This document shows positions 9,327 to 20,745 of a DNA stretch of 64,000 bases, piece after piece (the first letter of the stretch is position 1; each line of letters starts with the position of its first letter). The notes under the pieces were generated by a model that saw only the letters and a list, made by a program, of their open reading frames with translations, did no database searches and was not told where the DNA came from. The stretch is from Heloderma charlesbogerti (lineage: Eukaryota > Chordata > Lepidosauria > Squamata > Helodermatidae). The stretch covers positions 2,675,501 through 2,739,500 of the forward strand of contig JANEZZ010001959.1 of assembly GCA_026122225.1 (NCBI GenBank). Reading direction: 5' to 3'. Made by a program: the position numbers and the translations under genes.

Positions 9327-10176
9327 AGAAGGGACAGTGAGACTGACCCCCCTGCCCCCGCCCTGCAATTCCATGCATTCACTGAATATCTGAAATGGGC
9401 TGTGGCGGAATCTGATCACAGGGTCACTTTCAATCAGCAACATCTTAAAATATCTGTGGCTGAGTTTAGCCTGACCTTTAGCTGAAGACCACTTCTCTGA
9501 GCTGAGAATTCTGTTCATCCCTTGGGTTGCAGTTTTACTGTACTTAATCGCTGAATTTGAAATGTCAACCAACTTAAATAGGAAAAGTTACTGAGATGAA
9601 CCATACATGAAATTAAAATACTTGCAAGTTGAAACTTCATTTATTTTTAAGGACTTTATAACAACGTAACCCATCTAACTTCCTTAAGTATCTTAAGGTC
9701 CCTGTATCTTTTTCCCTACAGGGAGGGGACAAGGTTGGAAAATCAGCCTGCAGAGAAAGGGTTAATTACTGGAAGCAACAAAAGGGATCCAACAGCTGTA
9801 AAAAAAAAAAATACAGGGAAAAAAGCAGTAATAGTATAGCTGTTTAGACAAAAAAGTATCTTTTAATTAGAAATCTTTTAATTTCCAATTAAACAAAAAA
9901 CAGTCAAAATTAAAAATATACTTTTTTTTTGTCTACACAGCTGGTTCTGTTTTTCATTCTATAAAGGGTTACATCTTCTTTCCTCCCACTCTGATTATAT
10001 TTACAGCCTCATCCTTCATATGTGCATTTCAGTTAAGAAAAAAAAAGTTGGGAGACAATTCCCATACCACTTGCATCTTGTCTAGTCTGGTTCATCTAAA
10101 CAATTTTCAAACTGTTCTGGGGAGCCCTTGGGTTCCTTAGAAGCTTAGCAGAGACTTGTTTCCTGGAGAAAGACAC
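9327..10176. other. No gene seen
   Basis: AT-rich. At about 9839-9950 an imperfect inverted pair AGCTGTTTAGACAAAAAAGTA and TACTTTTTTTTTGTCTACACAGCT suggests an old foldback element. Nothing else recognised. Confidence 0.4.
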
Positions 10177-10555
10177 TAGCCCTATGCAGGCATTTGCCTG
10201 CATCTGAGTAGGGCTAAACTGTATAGGGGATACAGGTGTGCACAGAAGCCCCACCCCACAACATCCCATCATGCCTGGCTGTCTTTTAAATCTTCATGCA
10301 TTCAGCACAAAGGTCTGAATAGGGCTCTGCATCTGCATCCAGCTGAACATGTTTACAGAGCTCCTGTGATCAGAAACCCTGATAAGTCTAGGTTTCCAGT
10401 TCTGGGAACTCCATAAGTGTGTTCAGTGGAATGTGGTTACAGAGCTCTATTCAGACCTTCCTGCTGAATGCACAAAGATCAGTAAAGTAGCTGGGGGCAG
10501 GTTTGCCCCAAGTTTAGCTTTACTCGTGGTGCAGACAAATGCCTGCATAGGGCCA
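10177..10555. repeat. Long foldback element
   Basis: The ends TAGCCCTATGCAGGCATTTG and AAATGCCTGCATAGGGCCA are inverted, with pairing extending about 45 bp (AGGGCTAAACT against AGTTTAGCTTT). Inner blocks GGTCTGAATAGGGCTCTG and CAGAGCTCTATTCAGACC also pair. The whole unit is an imperfect palindrome. Target duplication not clear. Probably a non-autonomous DNA transposon. Confidence 0.6.
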
Positions 10556-10619
10556 ATGAAGGAAAAGCTGGCTCCTATATGAACCTGCTTGGCCTTTATG
10601 ACCAGTTTTGGAGGCTATG

Positions 10620-10880
10620 CGTTTTGTTCCATCCATCCATGATGTGAGGCAGGCAGAATCTTCTCAGTGGTGATGCCATGAGTGCGGAACCCCATCTCAA
10701 TGGATATTTGCCAGGCTCCCCCTCTTCTCATCTTTCAAGTGGATAATAAAGACTTTTAAAATCCAGACTAGCATTTAGTCAATGACTTGCTGTTTTATGA
10801 TATTTCTGCTGAGCTTTTAGAACTGCTCCTTCTTATTATTTTGATTATTATTATTTCTTGCTTTTAATTGTAATTGCTCA
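10620..10880 (+). pseudogene. LINE 3'-end remnant (L2/CR1 group)
   Basis: Weak similarity to the C-terminal coding end and the AT-rich 3' tail seen at better copies. Heavily mutated; assignment uncertain. Confidence 0.35.
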
Positions 10881-11639
10881 GGCTTGCAGTCTAGGTGTAC
10901 TCTTGGACTTGGCCCTGAACCTCAATGCCCAGGTGTCAAGAATGGGTTAAAAGTAGTGGGAGCCATGTGGGCTGCTTGGGTAGTCACGTACAAAGCAACC
11001 ACCTGGAGGTTGAGCATTTTGGCGGTTTCTCAGCCCTGCTGCTCAAGGCCATGCTCTGCTCCGGTTAATTGGGAAAATGATAACAGCCATGCCTGGTGGG
11101 AAGATTCAGTCTTGTTGGAGGGTGGAGTGGGGTGTCCTGAGAGTGGGCTTGAATTGGGTGCTTCAAATCTGCCCTGAGTTGCTAGGGCTGGGCAATAAAG
11201 GAGGGCTAAGGAAGGAGTGGGTGTCTCTTCTTAGCCCTGATGGTACTAGCGTGTGCTGCTGCTTGATGGCTATCCTGGGAGGCCCATACTTTGGTATGTA
11301 TAGGATAGACTAGCTAGCTTTGTTGTTTTGCTCTTGGTGGTGTGTGCCTTGGTGATGGGCATTTCTGGTTTTGCTTAGAGTTTTGTACCTTGCTTGTAAT
11401 TTCCTGTACAACCCACCACCTCTCCCCATTCCTTCCTCTTTGTTCCTTTCCCCCTAATAAACTTTTATCCAACTTCCAGTTGGTGTGGTGTGTCCTGTAT
11501 AACTTCAGTGCTAAATACAGTGCCTATTGGCCTGGAGGTGAGCTATTGGGTTAACGTTGGGATAATTTGTGGCCAAGTTGGACCTGGCCTGCCTTGCAGG
11601 GTTGTTGCGGTGAAACCAGCAACTCTTCACACCAGGTCT
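10881..11639. other. No gene seen
   Basis: Includes a 97-codon frame at 10884-11177 with no recognisable domain. A CCCCTAATAAACTTTTATCC stretch at about 11451 looks like a polyadenylation-type motif but has no associated gene. Confidence 0.4.
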
Positions 11640-12480
11640 TGATGGTAGCCAGGAGTGCGCCAACTGCACCTGTTCCTTGAGATGTCTGATCTGACCACAA
11701 TCCTTAGTTACATCCCATCTGGACTACTGTAACGTGCTCTACATGGGGCTGCCTTCAAAAACTGTTCAGAAACTTCAGCTGGTCCAGAATGCTGCAGCCA
11801 GACTGTTGACCCGGGCTGGTTTCAGGGAGCACATGGCTCACTTGTTATAGCAGCTTCACTGGCTACCAGGCTGTTTCTGAGCAGAATTCAAAGTGCTGGT
11901 TATGACCTATAAAGCTCTATACATCTTGGGACCAGGCTGCCTAAAAGACGGCCTTCTCCCATACGAGCCTGCCCTGTCCTTAAGATCTTCTGGAGAGGCT
12001 CTTCTTTCAAGATGGCCACCTTCAGAGGCACATTTGGTGGTGATGCAAGAGAGGGCCTTTTCAGTGGCTGCCCCCAGGCTGTGGAACTCCCTCCCAAGGG
12101 AGGCAAGTTTCATTCCCTCTCTGCTGTCCTTCCTCTAGCAACCAAATACTGCCTTATTTAAGAAGCCCTTTGGCCTGTGAGTGGGTCTGTTGGTTTGGAT
12201 GCTGTTTTTATACTGTAATCATTACATTTTTATTGTATTTTATTGTGTTTTATTGTTTTCATCTATTTTAAATTGGTTCTGTAAGCTGCCATGAGTGCCA
12301 TCTCTTGGAGGAAAGATGGGGTATAAATCAAATAAATCAAATGAAGGCACAATCCTGTGCAGATCTAGACAGAAAAAAGGCCTACAGCTCCCTGCATGCT
12401 GGGAGTTGTAGGCCTTTTTTCTGTCTAAACATGCATAGGATTGTGCCCTAAATCAAATAAATAAATCGAATGTGCCATTT
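11640..12480 (+). pseudogene. L2-type LINE fragment, C-terminal end and tail
   Basis: Plus-strand translation shows [22 protein letters not shown] sequence at about 11710-11770 and, in the 11893-12138 frame, QERAFSVAAPRLWNSLP near the family's C terminus. The 3' part has TAAGCTGCCATGAGTGCC and an AAATCAAATAAATC tail. A palindromic MITE (12345-12448) has inserted in the tail. Not functional. Confidence 0.8.
12345..12448. mobile_element. Palindromic MITE, Harbinger-like
   Basis: Ends GGCACAATCCTGTGCAG and CATGCATAGGATTGTGCCC. The arms carry CTACAGCTCCCTGCATGC and GCATGCTGGGAGTTGTAG. Sits in the L2 tail, whose AAATCAAATAAAT units continue on both sides. Confidence 0.75.
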
Positions 12481-13261
12481 TATTGTACCTTTGTTGTATG
12501 GAACCATTTTTCAGTGTAAGCCACTTTCATTATTATTTCAATCGAAAAGTGAGGGTTAATACTGATGAAAGTAAACTGAACTAAACAAATGTACGTGAAA
12601 GACAGCTTGTCCACTAATACCAGTCTTCTCCTGTAATATGCAGCTGCAGAGAGGAACGCTGGGTGTGTTGAGCTCATTTCGCCTTGTTGAGGGAAAAACA
12701 ACGCAATGCAAGTAACTGCATTTAACAAAGCTCAGATGTGTCTTATAAATAAATAAATAAATAAATGGAGGATTTTCAGGGTGGTAGCGATGGGTGCTTA
12801 ATCCTTTCCACGCTCAAAACAATCTTCCCAAACTGCTTTTTTGCATTGTGGGGTTCCATCATGGCAGATATAGGCAGCAGTTTCTTGGCAGGAGGGTCAA
12901 AGTAGAATGGGCAAAATTTGACAACCACAAATGTAAATGTTAGTGATGCTTCTTGCCTGACTTGCTACCCAAATAGTAAATACTGTGTAATAAATCCATC
13001 AGATAGAGGCAGTCACTTGCCCCCTTTCCTTTTGAATGGGATTTGTTAATCTGCATTTGTTTTCGTGTCATATGAGGGGGAAAAATCCTGTTGAATGATC
13101 TGACACTTGTTTCTTTTTCTTTTTTAAAATCCCGCTGGACAACAAATCGTATGTGAAAAGCAAAAAAACTTTCAAAGCAATATATAGGGGTCTCTATGAC
13201 AAGGCTGGCCAGTTAGTGCCTATGTATTGCAGGCATTGTCCATATTTTTATGTAAGTATGT
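12481..13261. other. No gene seen
   Basis: An (AATA)n tract lies at about 12746-12765. The rest is AT-rich DNA with no recognised repeat and no credible frame. Confidence 0.45.
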
Positions 13262-13400
13262 ATTTATAATTATTAAAATTATTTGTTTATTTTATTTCTA
13301 TACCGCCCCTTAGCTGAAGCTCTAATTGTTTTTTACAAGACAAAGCTTAAAACCATCAAATACGATAACATAGTAAAAAAATAATATAAGATCATATGGA
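13262..13400 (-). repeat. LINE 3' end, antisense
   Basis: TTTCTATACCGCCCCTTAGC at the left is the reverse complement of the 3' end shared with the L2 copies at 4.2 and 40.5 kb. Only the tail region is recognisable; it may extend to about 13700. Confidence 0.6.
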
Positions 13401-14095
13401 TTGAGAATGTCTGCTTGTGTATAGGCTTCCACATGATCGGAACCACCGATCATGCAGTGTAGGCTTTCCCAATGTATACAGTGTGCCAACATGTGGATGT
13501 CTAGGGGTGAGGACAAGTAGTATGCTTGAGGCCAGCAGCTAGCATACGGGATCCATGCATGAAGGTTACAGATATCAAAATGAATGGAATTTGCCATCAG
13601 AAAAGAGATGTGTCTTCAGGCTAATGCAGTGGCCACACCTTTTAAATACTTTCCACCACTGTTGTAACAAACCGACTGAGCCACCACTGGCCGTACTATT
13701 TAAGTGGAAATTAGGATACAATCCTTGAGTTTTGAATCTGTACCAAAAGAGGTTATCTTGTCACCTTTGCCCACTTTAGGAGAAATGTTCATACCGCTGG
13801 TATGTGTTCTACCACTGATCTATGGTCCCACCCAATAAAAACTGGTCAAAGGTAGCTGTGAACTCTAGACTACAACTAAGCTCAACCTCCAGGCCAAGCT
13901 GCATGGGAACAGACAGGAACCCTTGTCCTCTTTTGCATCTGATATTTCTCTTTCTTGCCTGTATTTTCTTTAAAAAGTCAAACAGTAAAAATAAAATGGC
14001 AGTGGTAATGCTGGTGTGACCCATAATGTCAAGGCATGACTTACTTATGGATCCTGATCCACCAGTTAAAGGCCAACATGTAGGAAATGGGACAT
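13401..14095. other. Unassigned, with a SINE scrap
   Basis: At about 13790-13832 GTGTTCTACCACTGATCTATGG resembles the antisense head of the SINE family at 3136-3342. The rest shows no gene. Confidence 0.4.
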
Positions 14096-14190
14096 GTAGG
14101 ATAAAATGGAGAGGAGGGTTATGTACGCCGCCTTAGGTTCCTTAAGGAGGAAAAAAAGTGGGATATAAATGTAATAAATAAATAAGAATA
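14096..14190 (+). mobile_element. Sauria SINE, 3' fragment
   Basis: GATAAAATGGAGAGGAGGG, TTAGGTTCCTTAAGGAGG and an (AATA)n end match the tail of the copy at 8773-9030. The head is missing. Confidence 0.75.
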
Positions 14191-14640
14191 AACATCCCCT
14201 AGCCCAGTGCTAAATTGATTCTCCTCAGGTGAAGCCTCTTCCCACAAAGATGATTGATGCCAGAAGGCTGAAGAGCATGCTTGTGGCTGCTGAAGCCAGT
14301 TAAACAGAAGGAAAAAGCAAGATGGAGCCTTACCGGAATCTCAGAGGGAGGAGTCAAGGCATCAGGGCCTCCTCCATTTGTCTGATTGAGACCACCATTT
14401 GGCCCTTTCTTTCCTAGGATAGTGTCCAACTGTAACCATTTGGCCTGCCTTTACTAGAGGGAGAGAGGTCAGCAAGGTCTCCTCCATTGGCCTGCCTTAG
14501 ACCAAATGGCACTTAGCTCCTTCCCCTCCTTGTCTGTGGTTGAAGAAAGCAGCACCGATCCAAGTTTTATGTGATTTTTGTTTTAGAAGTCACCTTGAGG
14601 GCTTTTAAACTTGAAAACTCAGGTAAATATAATTTTAAAA

Positions 14641-14647
14641 CTCCCTC

Positions 14648-14689
<42 letters not shown>

Positions 14690-14692
14690 TAT
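14641..14692. repeat. Microsatellite (CCCT)n and (TG)n
   Basis: CCCT units followed directly by about 35 bp of TG repeats. Confidence 0.9.
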
Positions 14693-14749
14693 AATAACCT
14701 TCGAAGGCAAGTACCATTAAGATTTGGGTAAATTATAGTAACATGCTAA

Positions 14750-14840
14750 GGACACAATTCTATGCATGTTTAGATAGAAAAAAGAATGCTGGGAATTGTA
14801 TGACTCTCCTCACCATCTAAACATGCATAGGATTGTGCCT
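14750..14840. mobile_element. Palindromic MITE, short copy
   Basis: Ends GGACACAATTCTATGCATG and CATGCATAGGATTGTGCC; TAA before and TTA after. One arm keeps GAATGCTGGGAATTGTATGA; the other arm's motif has been lost. Confidence 0.65.
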
Positions 14841-14841
14841 T

Positions 14842-15210
14842 TAGTGTGTCCATGTGTCCTTCTTTACAGAGGACAGTCCTCTATTTGAAGGACTATCCTC
14901 TAATTGAACGTGTCTTCTCTTTGAAAGCCTGTCCTGTCGAGTTCAGTGAAGATGAAGAGTCATAAGAAGGGGAGAGCAAGAGGGGCCTTGGAGTTGCCCA
15001 TCCACGGTTAGCACCTGGTCAGTAGACTGAGCAGCAGACACACAGGTCAGCTGGTCACAGTCTTCCCCACTATGGTATTGTATTTATAGCAATTCTTTTT
15101 AAATTTGGATCTATCTCTATATAAATCAGCATATTCAAATGTATGCCCTCTTTTGCCTTTTTTCGGTGATGCATTTCCTCTTTGTTGGAGATCTGTAAGT
15201 GGCCATCCTT
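14842..15210 (+). mobile_element. hAT MITE (TAGGGTGGCC family), diverged
   Basis: Contains TTACAGAGGACAGTCCTC near the left end, the GGGGCCTTGGAGTTGCCC middle and GGTGATGCATTTCCTC towards the right, in the same order as 2431-2761. Right end GTGGCCATCC. No clear duplication. Confidence 0.6.
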
Positions 15211-16177
15211 GTAATGGTCTCATGTGTCCCCCTACCCCCGCCCGATACCTGTATTGTTACTTTTCAAACTGTGGAAGAAAATTCTTGCCGTATAAACTTT
15301 CCTCTGTGTTAAAGGTGTCCTTGAAAAACATAAATTTGTTCTGAAGAAGAGTCTCTCATTAAGAAGGGAGTCTTGGTTGAATTGAAGTAAGTGCCATAAA
15401 ACTAGACATATTTGCTAATGAGATACAATGTCTGGGACAAAAGATGTAAGGGAACTGGGGGTGGGCAGGGGAGAGGAGGGGAAGAGAGAAGAAATCCTTG
15501 ACAGAGAAAAGAAATAAAAGTTAGCACAATTATGGGGTAGGAGATCAACCCAAGCTGAGTCTGCTGAAGAAGATTTTGAAAGGGTCAGAATAAATTAGCA
15601 TGTGTATTCTTTTCAAAAGCGCCTTGTGTGAAATCAGACAAACCTATTAAGCAAAATTTCCATAGTCTCTTATACTGTTTTTATCTTATGAGCAGGGGGA
15701 ATATATGGATTCGAGTGTGGGTGGTGAAGATGCAGTGTGAGACCAAAGAGACACCATATTTATTTCCTCTTCAGGTTCAGTTAAAAGAATGCTAAAACTT
15801 ATCCAAATCTCAGGACTGCTCTACGCGGTCAGAAAAAGCACATGGTACAGTCCTATAGGGATTGTACCAGTTGGGCAGTAGCATGAGTGATAGTTCCCCA
15901 CATCCCCCCCCCCCCGCTTGTGAAAAAACAAGCATGTCAGAAATAAGAGCTTTAGATTATTCACTTGACATGCTAGTTGTATAGGTGCAGGGAATTTATG
16001 TGCATGGGAGCACTGAGACGTGCAATCACCTCTTTGTACCTTGAAATGGTACAGACGTAGGAGGGCTAAACCACATTCTTTTTCTGCATGTGTAAATTGG
16101 CACTCAGGCTTTTGGCAAGTTTTCAGGGAGATGTATAGCTCTAGAACAGCCAGTGAGAGCACCTCTCATTCAATGCA
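15211..16177. other. No gene seen
   Basis: A run of C at about 15907-15916. A 113-codon minus-strand frame at 15821-16162 has no recognisable domain and composition like its surroundings. Confidence 0.45.
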
Positions 16178-16265
16178 ACCCTATGCGTGTTTACTCACAA
16201 GCACGTTCCACTGAGTTCAGTGGGACTATTTCAATAGTAGGCGTTTTAAGGTTGCAATCTTAGGC
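16178..16265. repeat. TGCAATCCTAT-type repeat, diverged
   Basis: GCAACCCTATGCGTGTTTAC, a TTCAGTGGGACTA middle and a GGTTGCAATCTT end resemble the repeat at 3044-3120. Confidence 0.4.
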
Positions 16266-16819
16266 ACCATTACTGTCTGTAAGTGGAAAATGGATGGTTC
16301 TAACAGGGTGTTCTTTTATCTTAGAACCACAGTGGGGGTGCTTTATAGGTTAAAACTGGCTGAAATGTCTGGATATAAATATCGCCTTTTATTTTCAGAC
16401 TCCAGAAATAGGACAACAGTCATAAATTCAAGTTTTTGCAGGGGGCTTTTCAAAATGAAAAGGGGGCTTTTCAAAATGAGATACTTGTTTTGGGAGAAAT
16501 GTTAGTTCCAATTCAGTGCTTGGCAAAATCAATGTAGAGGCTCTCACTAAATCCGCCAGAGTGTTAGAATAGATTCTTCTGTTAATTTAATTTCAGGTGA
16601 TGCGCTAGTAACTATTACTAAAAAAAAGGGCGCGGGTAAAAAGAAGAAGAAAGCTGAAATGAAAACTTGTCTTTAATCTGCTTTGAAGGCTTATATTATC
16701 CTGTGGCTGATGATCAACCATCTGCCATTATTTCTTTATTGCATTCTGAATGCATGGCTCTCCAGTGGATATAAGCTTACGAGGAAGGCACGGTGTGAGT
16801 GCAAATCTGGATTAATATT
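16266..16819. other. No gene seen
   Basis: No recognised repeat. A tandem pair GGGGGCTTTTCAAAATGA occurs at about 16441-16478. Confidence 0.4.
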
Positions 16820-17160
16820 AAAATATTTTTATTATTATTTATTATTAAATTTATTAATCGCCCATCTGGCTGGTCACCCAGCCACTCTGGGCGATGTACA
16901 ACATACAATAAAAACAGTTTAAAACAATAAAATTCTACAATAAAAACATTTTCTAAAATACCCTAACCCACCCCAAATGCCTGCCTGAACAACAACGTTT
17001 TTAATGCACGATGGAAGCTCATTAAAGAGCGGGCATGACGGAGTTCCATAGAGAGGGAGTTCCACAGAGTGGGGGCCACCACAGAAAAGGCCCTCTCCCT
17101 CGTCCCCACCTGATTTTCAATCAGAACCATTTGAACCATTTTCAAGTCAGAGGAATACTT
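16820..17160 (-). pseudogene. L2-type LINE 3' fragment, antisense
   Basis: The minus-strand frame 16963-17145 reads TRERAFSVVAPTLWNSL and ends LFRQAFGVG. It is the same C terminus as the copy at 61.3-63.4 kb, followed by the same tail CGCCCATCTGGCTGGTCACC in reverse. 5'-truncated. Confidence 0.85.
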
Positions 17161-17637
17161 GAGAACCCATCAAAAGCACCCAGCTCAAAATTAAAAAAAT
17201 ATTTCATATTAATATGTCATCTTTGTATGAGCAAAATGTCTTACTAATGCAGACATATTTTCTCAATATGCTAGAAAACAATGTGCAAATTCTTTGCTTC
17301 CACCAAGAAACAAAAATGAAAATCAGGCGATGTTTCCATTAGACTGTGTAGCACTCCCTGCCACTAACATTAGGTCTGTAGCTGTGGTGGTTTCTGATGT
17401 CCCAGAAAAAACGGTGGCAAAGACCATTTATGGTGGGGGTGGAGAATAGCCCTGTTTTTCAGTGGCAGAGTGGTAAATTTTGAAATGCAGGAGGTCACTA
17501 TGCCTTCAAGGAGAGTCCAAACGTTCAGTCAGTTGTGTTAATCCATATCAACAAACCAGTGCAGTTCTTTTGTAAAGCTAAGAGGTCTTAATTGCTCATT
17601 CAAGACCAAGGTACCCTCAAATAGTTTGCATTACCAC

Positions 17638-18334
17638 TAGAGCTGTGCGCAAATGGCCTCTCAAAATTTTCCAGCCTATTTGTGGGCAGAAAAGTCGGAG
17701 GGACAATTTCACCAAATTTTGCGTCGGGGAGGAGAAATTCTCCAACAGTTTCTCACAGGTAGGGCTCACTATTGGCAGAGGTTGTAGCACAGCTCTTTCT
17801 TTTTTTCCTAAGAGGTTTTGATTTATTGCTCTGCTTCTGAAAGTGGCAACAGCATCAACTGTGCTGAGGCTTCCACTTTTCTGAGGCAGAATTTTGGATT
17901 TCTTTTGGTGGTATTTTTGAGCCTACTGAATCACTGTGAGGTGGGCGAGGGCGCTCTGATTTTCTTATCTGTATATTACACATCTTTCAATTGCTCTGCA
18001 GCCTCCCAGGCCACCTGCACTTTCTGAACTGAAAAAGCCCCATGGGAGGAATTGCCTCATGATGTTTTCCTCATGACAGCTTTAATTGAAGTGTGGGAAG
18101 CTGAGGAGGCTACAGGCTGCCAGAGAGATGACTGTACAATGTAAGACAGAACACTTGCACACACTCCTCAGCCACTTCCTAAGTAAGGTAAGCACAAGAA
18201 CCCCAAACCTAACCCATGAGAATTTCTCCAAATTTTCTTCTCCTTTGAATTTGTTTTCGAAAGCAATTTCTTTTCTATCAAATTGAATGAGAATGGTCGA
18301 AAAAAATGTGGGAGAAATTTTTGGTGCAGAACTA
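17638..18334. mobile_element. Possible hAT-like element
   Basis: Left end TAGAGCTGTGCGCAAATGG; the right end GGTGCAGAACTA is roughly its inverse. Subterminal GAGAAATTCTCC- and GAGAATTTCTCC-like blocks lie near both ends. Flanks ATTACCAC and ATTAAAGC match at only 5 of 8, so the limits are tentative. Confidence 0.4.
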
Positions 18335-19205
18335 ATTAAAGCAAGAAAGGATACATTTTTACTGGGAAAATTCATTTCCCTCCAACTACTGTGAGGATTT
18401 CAGCTAAGCGTAGGGGGAACAGGGAATTCTGAGGGGGGTGGCAGATGACATCAGCATCCCTGCTATGCAGAGTGCCAGTGCTGTGTCCCTGTGAGCCCTG
18501 GTTCCACTACACCACTGCTTACATACGTTGAATAGGTGGAGAAAGTCTCCATCCCTTAACCATCCTTACTGAAAAAACAGCATGATGATTACAGAGTATT
18601 TAGGAGTAACCAATCCACATTAGGTGATCTTGAGTACTTAGTTCACAACCTATTGTGAAGGTGATTCATAGGAACAGGGAGGGTAAAAAGCCCCATTGTG
18701 AGCTAAACAATTTTCTGTTCTTTTAATGTTTTAAATAAAAAATAAGCATAGAAATAACAACAACTTCATTCAGCACTTGCCCAGTTGAATCAAGGATAGT
18801 TCAGTTCTTTGTAAACACATGGTTTCTATCTGGGTAGACTTCAGATCTCAAGAGAGTTATTACTTTATATAACACTGAAAATCTCTGAACACCTTCATCA
18901 TAATGGAAAAATCTTTCACAATGGACAGTTTGAAAGATGTAAAAATTATTCTCTGTCACTGTGATTTTATGGGGGAAGAAGCTTGGTGCGCTATCTCCCA
19001 GAGCAATCCCAATAAATCAACACTTGTGAAAACATTAAAAAGTTTGGCAGGGCAAGGCAAAAACTATCTCCAAAAGATTATGATTTTTTTCTTTGCTTTT
19101 GTAATGCCTCAAGAACACTTCATGCTCATTCTCGTGTCCAACTCCTCCTCCTCCCCAGTCTATGGCAGGTGTGAACTGAATTGGAAACAAAAAGATAGGC
19201 ATTCA
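18335..19205. other. No gene seen
   Basis: The longest plus frame (18903-19265, 120 codons) shows no domain, signal or known family and overlaps a duplicated repeat flank, so I do not call it. Confidence 0.45.
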
Positions 19206-19300
19206 TTCAAGAAATTTGTATCATGCAAAGCATGTGCAATGCTTCCTAGATGCACTGGGATTTAGGGGGATCATATTTTAAGAGATATAAAAGTGAGTAA
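19206..19300 (+). repeat. Duplicated flank, copy 1
   Basis: TGCAATGCTTCCTAGATGCA, then GATATAAAAGTGAGTAA. The same 90-bp segment recurs at about 20233-20324, and in both places the next base begins a Harbinger-like element. Confidence 0.85.
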
Positions 19301-19719
19301 GGGAGCAATCCTATCGCCACTAGATGCTGTCTAGAGGGCCATAGGATATGCTCTTTTCCGGGAACCGACCTCGGAGCCCATACTCCGAGGCCAGTTCCCG
19401 GAGATCTGACCTACCCCTCATCTGCACTGCCTTGGAAGACAAGTGCAGAGCGACTGAAAAGGGGCGTTCTGGGGGGCATTCCGTGGCTGGGAAATCGGAG
19501 CTGCGCATACGACACATCCAAAGTGTCGTACGGCAGCTTCCTCTCCCGGTTGTCCCCCCCGCTGCTAGACAGCCGAAAACAGCTGTCTAGCGAAAAAGAG
19601 CAAAGTAGGAGAGGCGCGGAGGGAACAATCCCCCCCCCTCGTGCCTCTACTGCCTTGCTTAGGATAGGTGGTCGCTTCCGAGTTCAGAGCCGGCTGCTTA
19701 TCTAGTTAGGATTGCACCC
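19301..19719. mobile_element. Harbinger-like element N1
   Basis: Ends GGGAGCAATCCTAT and AGGATTGCACCC with TAA on both sides (19298-19300, 19720-19722). Subterminal inverted block ACCTCGGAGCCC against ACTCCGAGGCC. The interior is GC-rich with no coding capacity. TAA duplications fit PIF/Harbinger. Confidence 0.7.
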
Positions 19720-19722
19720 TAA

Positions 19723-20164
19723 GGGCGCAATCCTATGGCCCCTAGACAGCGGCTAGATGGCCATAGCATTCTTCAGTTTCCAGGAACTGACCTTGGAGCC
19801 TGCACTCCGAGGTCGGTTCCCAGAAAACTGCCCCCCACCCCTCCCCCGCTGCCTCGTAAGTGGCGTGGAGCATCCCTTGGGCTCCATGCTCGGAAGAGCA
19901 GCATGGAGTGGAGCAAAAGCAGGTGTTCCTGGGGTGAGGAGGGGTGGGGATAGTGGAAGCGTTGTTACAATGCTTCCTATGCATTGTCTGGCTGCCCCCC
20001 CCTCTGAAGTCCCATGGCTAGACAGCCGAAATTGGCCGTCTAGCTGGTAATGCAGGGCAGCTGGAGCACAGAGGAGATTTCCTCTGCTCTCCACCCACCC
20101 TGTATTGGATAGGCCGTCACCCCCGTGTTCAGAGGCAGCTGCCTATCCCCATAGGATTGCTCCC
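19723..20164. mobile_element. Harbinger-like element N2
   Basis: Begins GGGCGCAATCCTATGGCC immediately after the TAA that ends N1, and finishes ATAGGATTGCTCCC. It shares the CACTCCGAGGTCGGTTCCC block with N1, and both include the words CTAGACAGC and GCTAGACAGCCG. Confidence 0.7.
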
Positions 20165-20167
20165 TGA

Positions 20168-20232
20168 AGGTGCAATGCTATGCAGGTTTAGACAGAAAAA
20201 AGTCCTGCAAGTCCCAGCATTCCCCAGCTAGC
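20168..20232. mobile_element. Palindromic MITE, half copy
   Basis: Left arm only: AGGTGCAATGCTATGCAGG, AGACAGAAAAAAGTCCTGCA, then CCCAGCATTCCCCAGC. It breaks off where the duplicated flank begins. Confidence 0.7.
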
Positions 20233-20324
20233 CATGCCTTGTATCAGACAAAGCATGTGTAATGCTTCCTAGGTGCACTGGGATTTATGGGGGATCACAT
20301 TTTAGGAGATATAAAAGTGACTAA
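20233..20324 (+). repeat. Duplicated flank, copy 2
   Basis: Close match to 19206-19300 with a few substitutions, ending GATATAAAAGTGACTAA directly before the next MITE. Confidence 0.85.
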
Positions 20325-20442
20325 GGGGGCAATCCTACACAGGTTTAGACAGAAAAAAGTCCTACAACTCCCAGCATGCTGGCTGGGGAATGCTGGGACT
20401 TGCAGGACTTTTTTCTGTCTAAACCTGCATAGGATTGCACCC
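20325..20442. mobile_element. Palindromic MITE, Harbinger-like
   Basis: Ends GGGGGCAATCCTACACAGG and CTGCATAGGATTGCACCC; the arms carry CTACAACTCCCAGCATGCTG and GAATGCTGGGACTTGCAG. Flanks TAA and CAA. Confidence 0.8.
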
Positions 20443-20579
20443 CAAGTTAAGCATCTCCTTGAGATTTAGGAGACTTTAGAAGGGAAGAGCTTTGGGGATT
20501 TAGTGTGGGTCCCCCCACCAAATTTGGAAATGTCTAGAAGGACCATTATTCAAGCAAAGCTTGATTAAGACTGACTGTT

Positions 20580-20745
20580 CAAAGCTGTTTTTAGTTATAT
20601 GGTATTTGTGTATATTGTCTGTGTGCTTTTATGTAAATGGCTTTTAAACTTTGTATATTGTATTTTAATGTTTTAGCTTCTGTAAATTGCCCAGAGAGCT
20701 CCAGCTATAGGGTGGTATAGAAATGTTGTTGTTGTTGTTAATACA
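20580..20745 (+). repeat. LINE 3' tail
   Basis: TAAATTGCCCAGAGAGCTCC and GGGTGGTATAGAAATGTTG followed by (TTG)n match the 3' end style of L2/CR1-group LINEs here. No coding part remains. Confidence 0.6.

Noticed and set aside
11440..11480. AATAAA signal as evidence of a gene end
   Set aside because: No coding sequence or splice structure upstream. The motif is common in AT-rich DNA.
18903..19265. 120-codon plus-strand frame
   Set aside because: No recognisable family, and its end overlaps a duplicated repeat flank.
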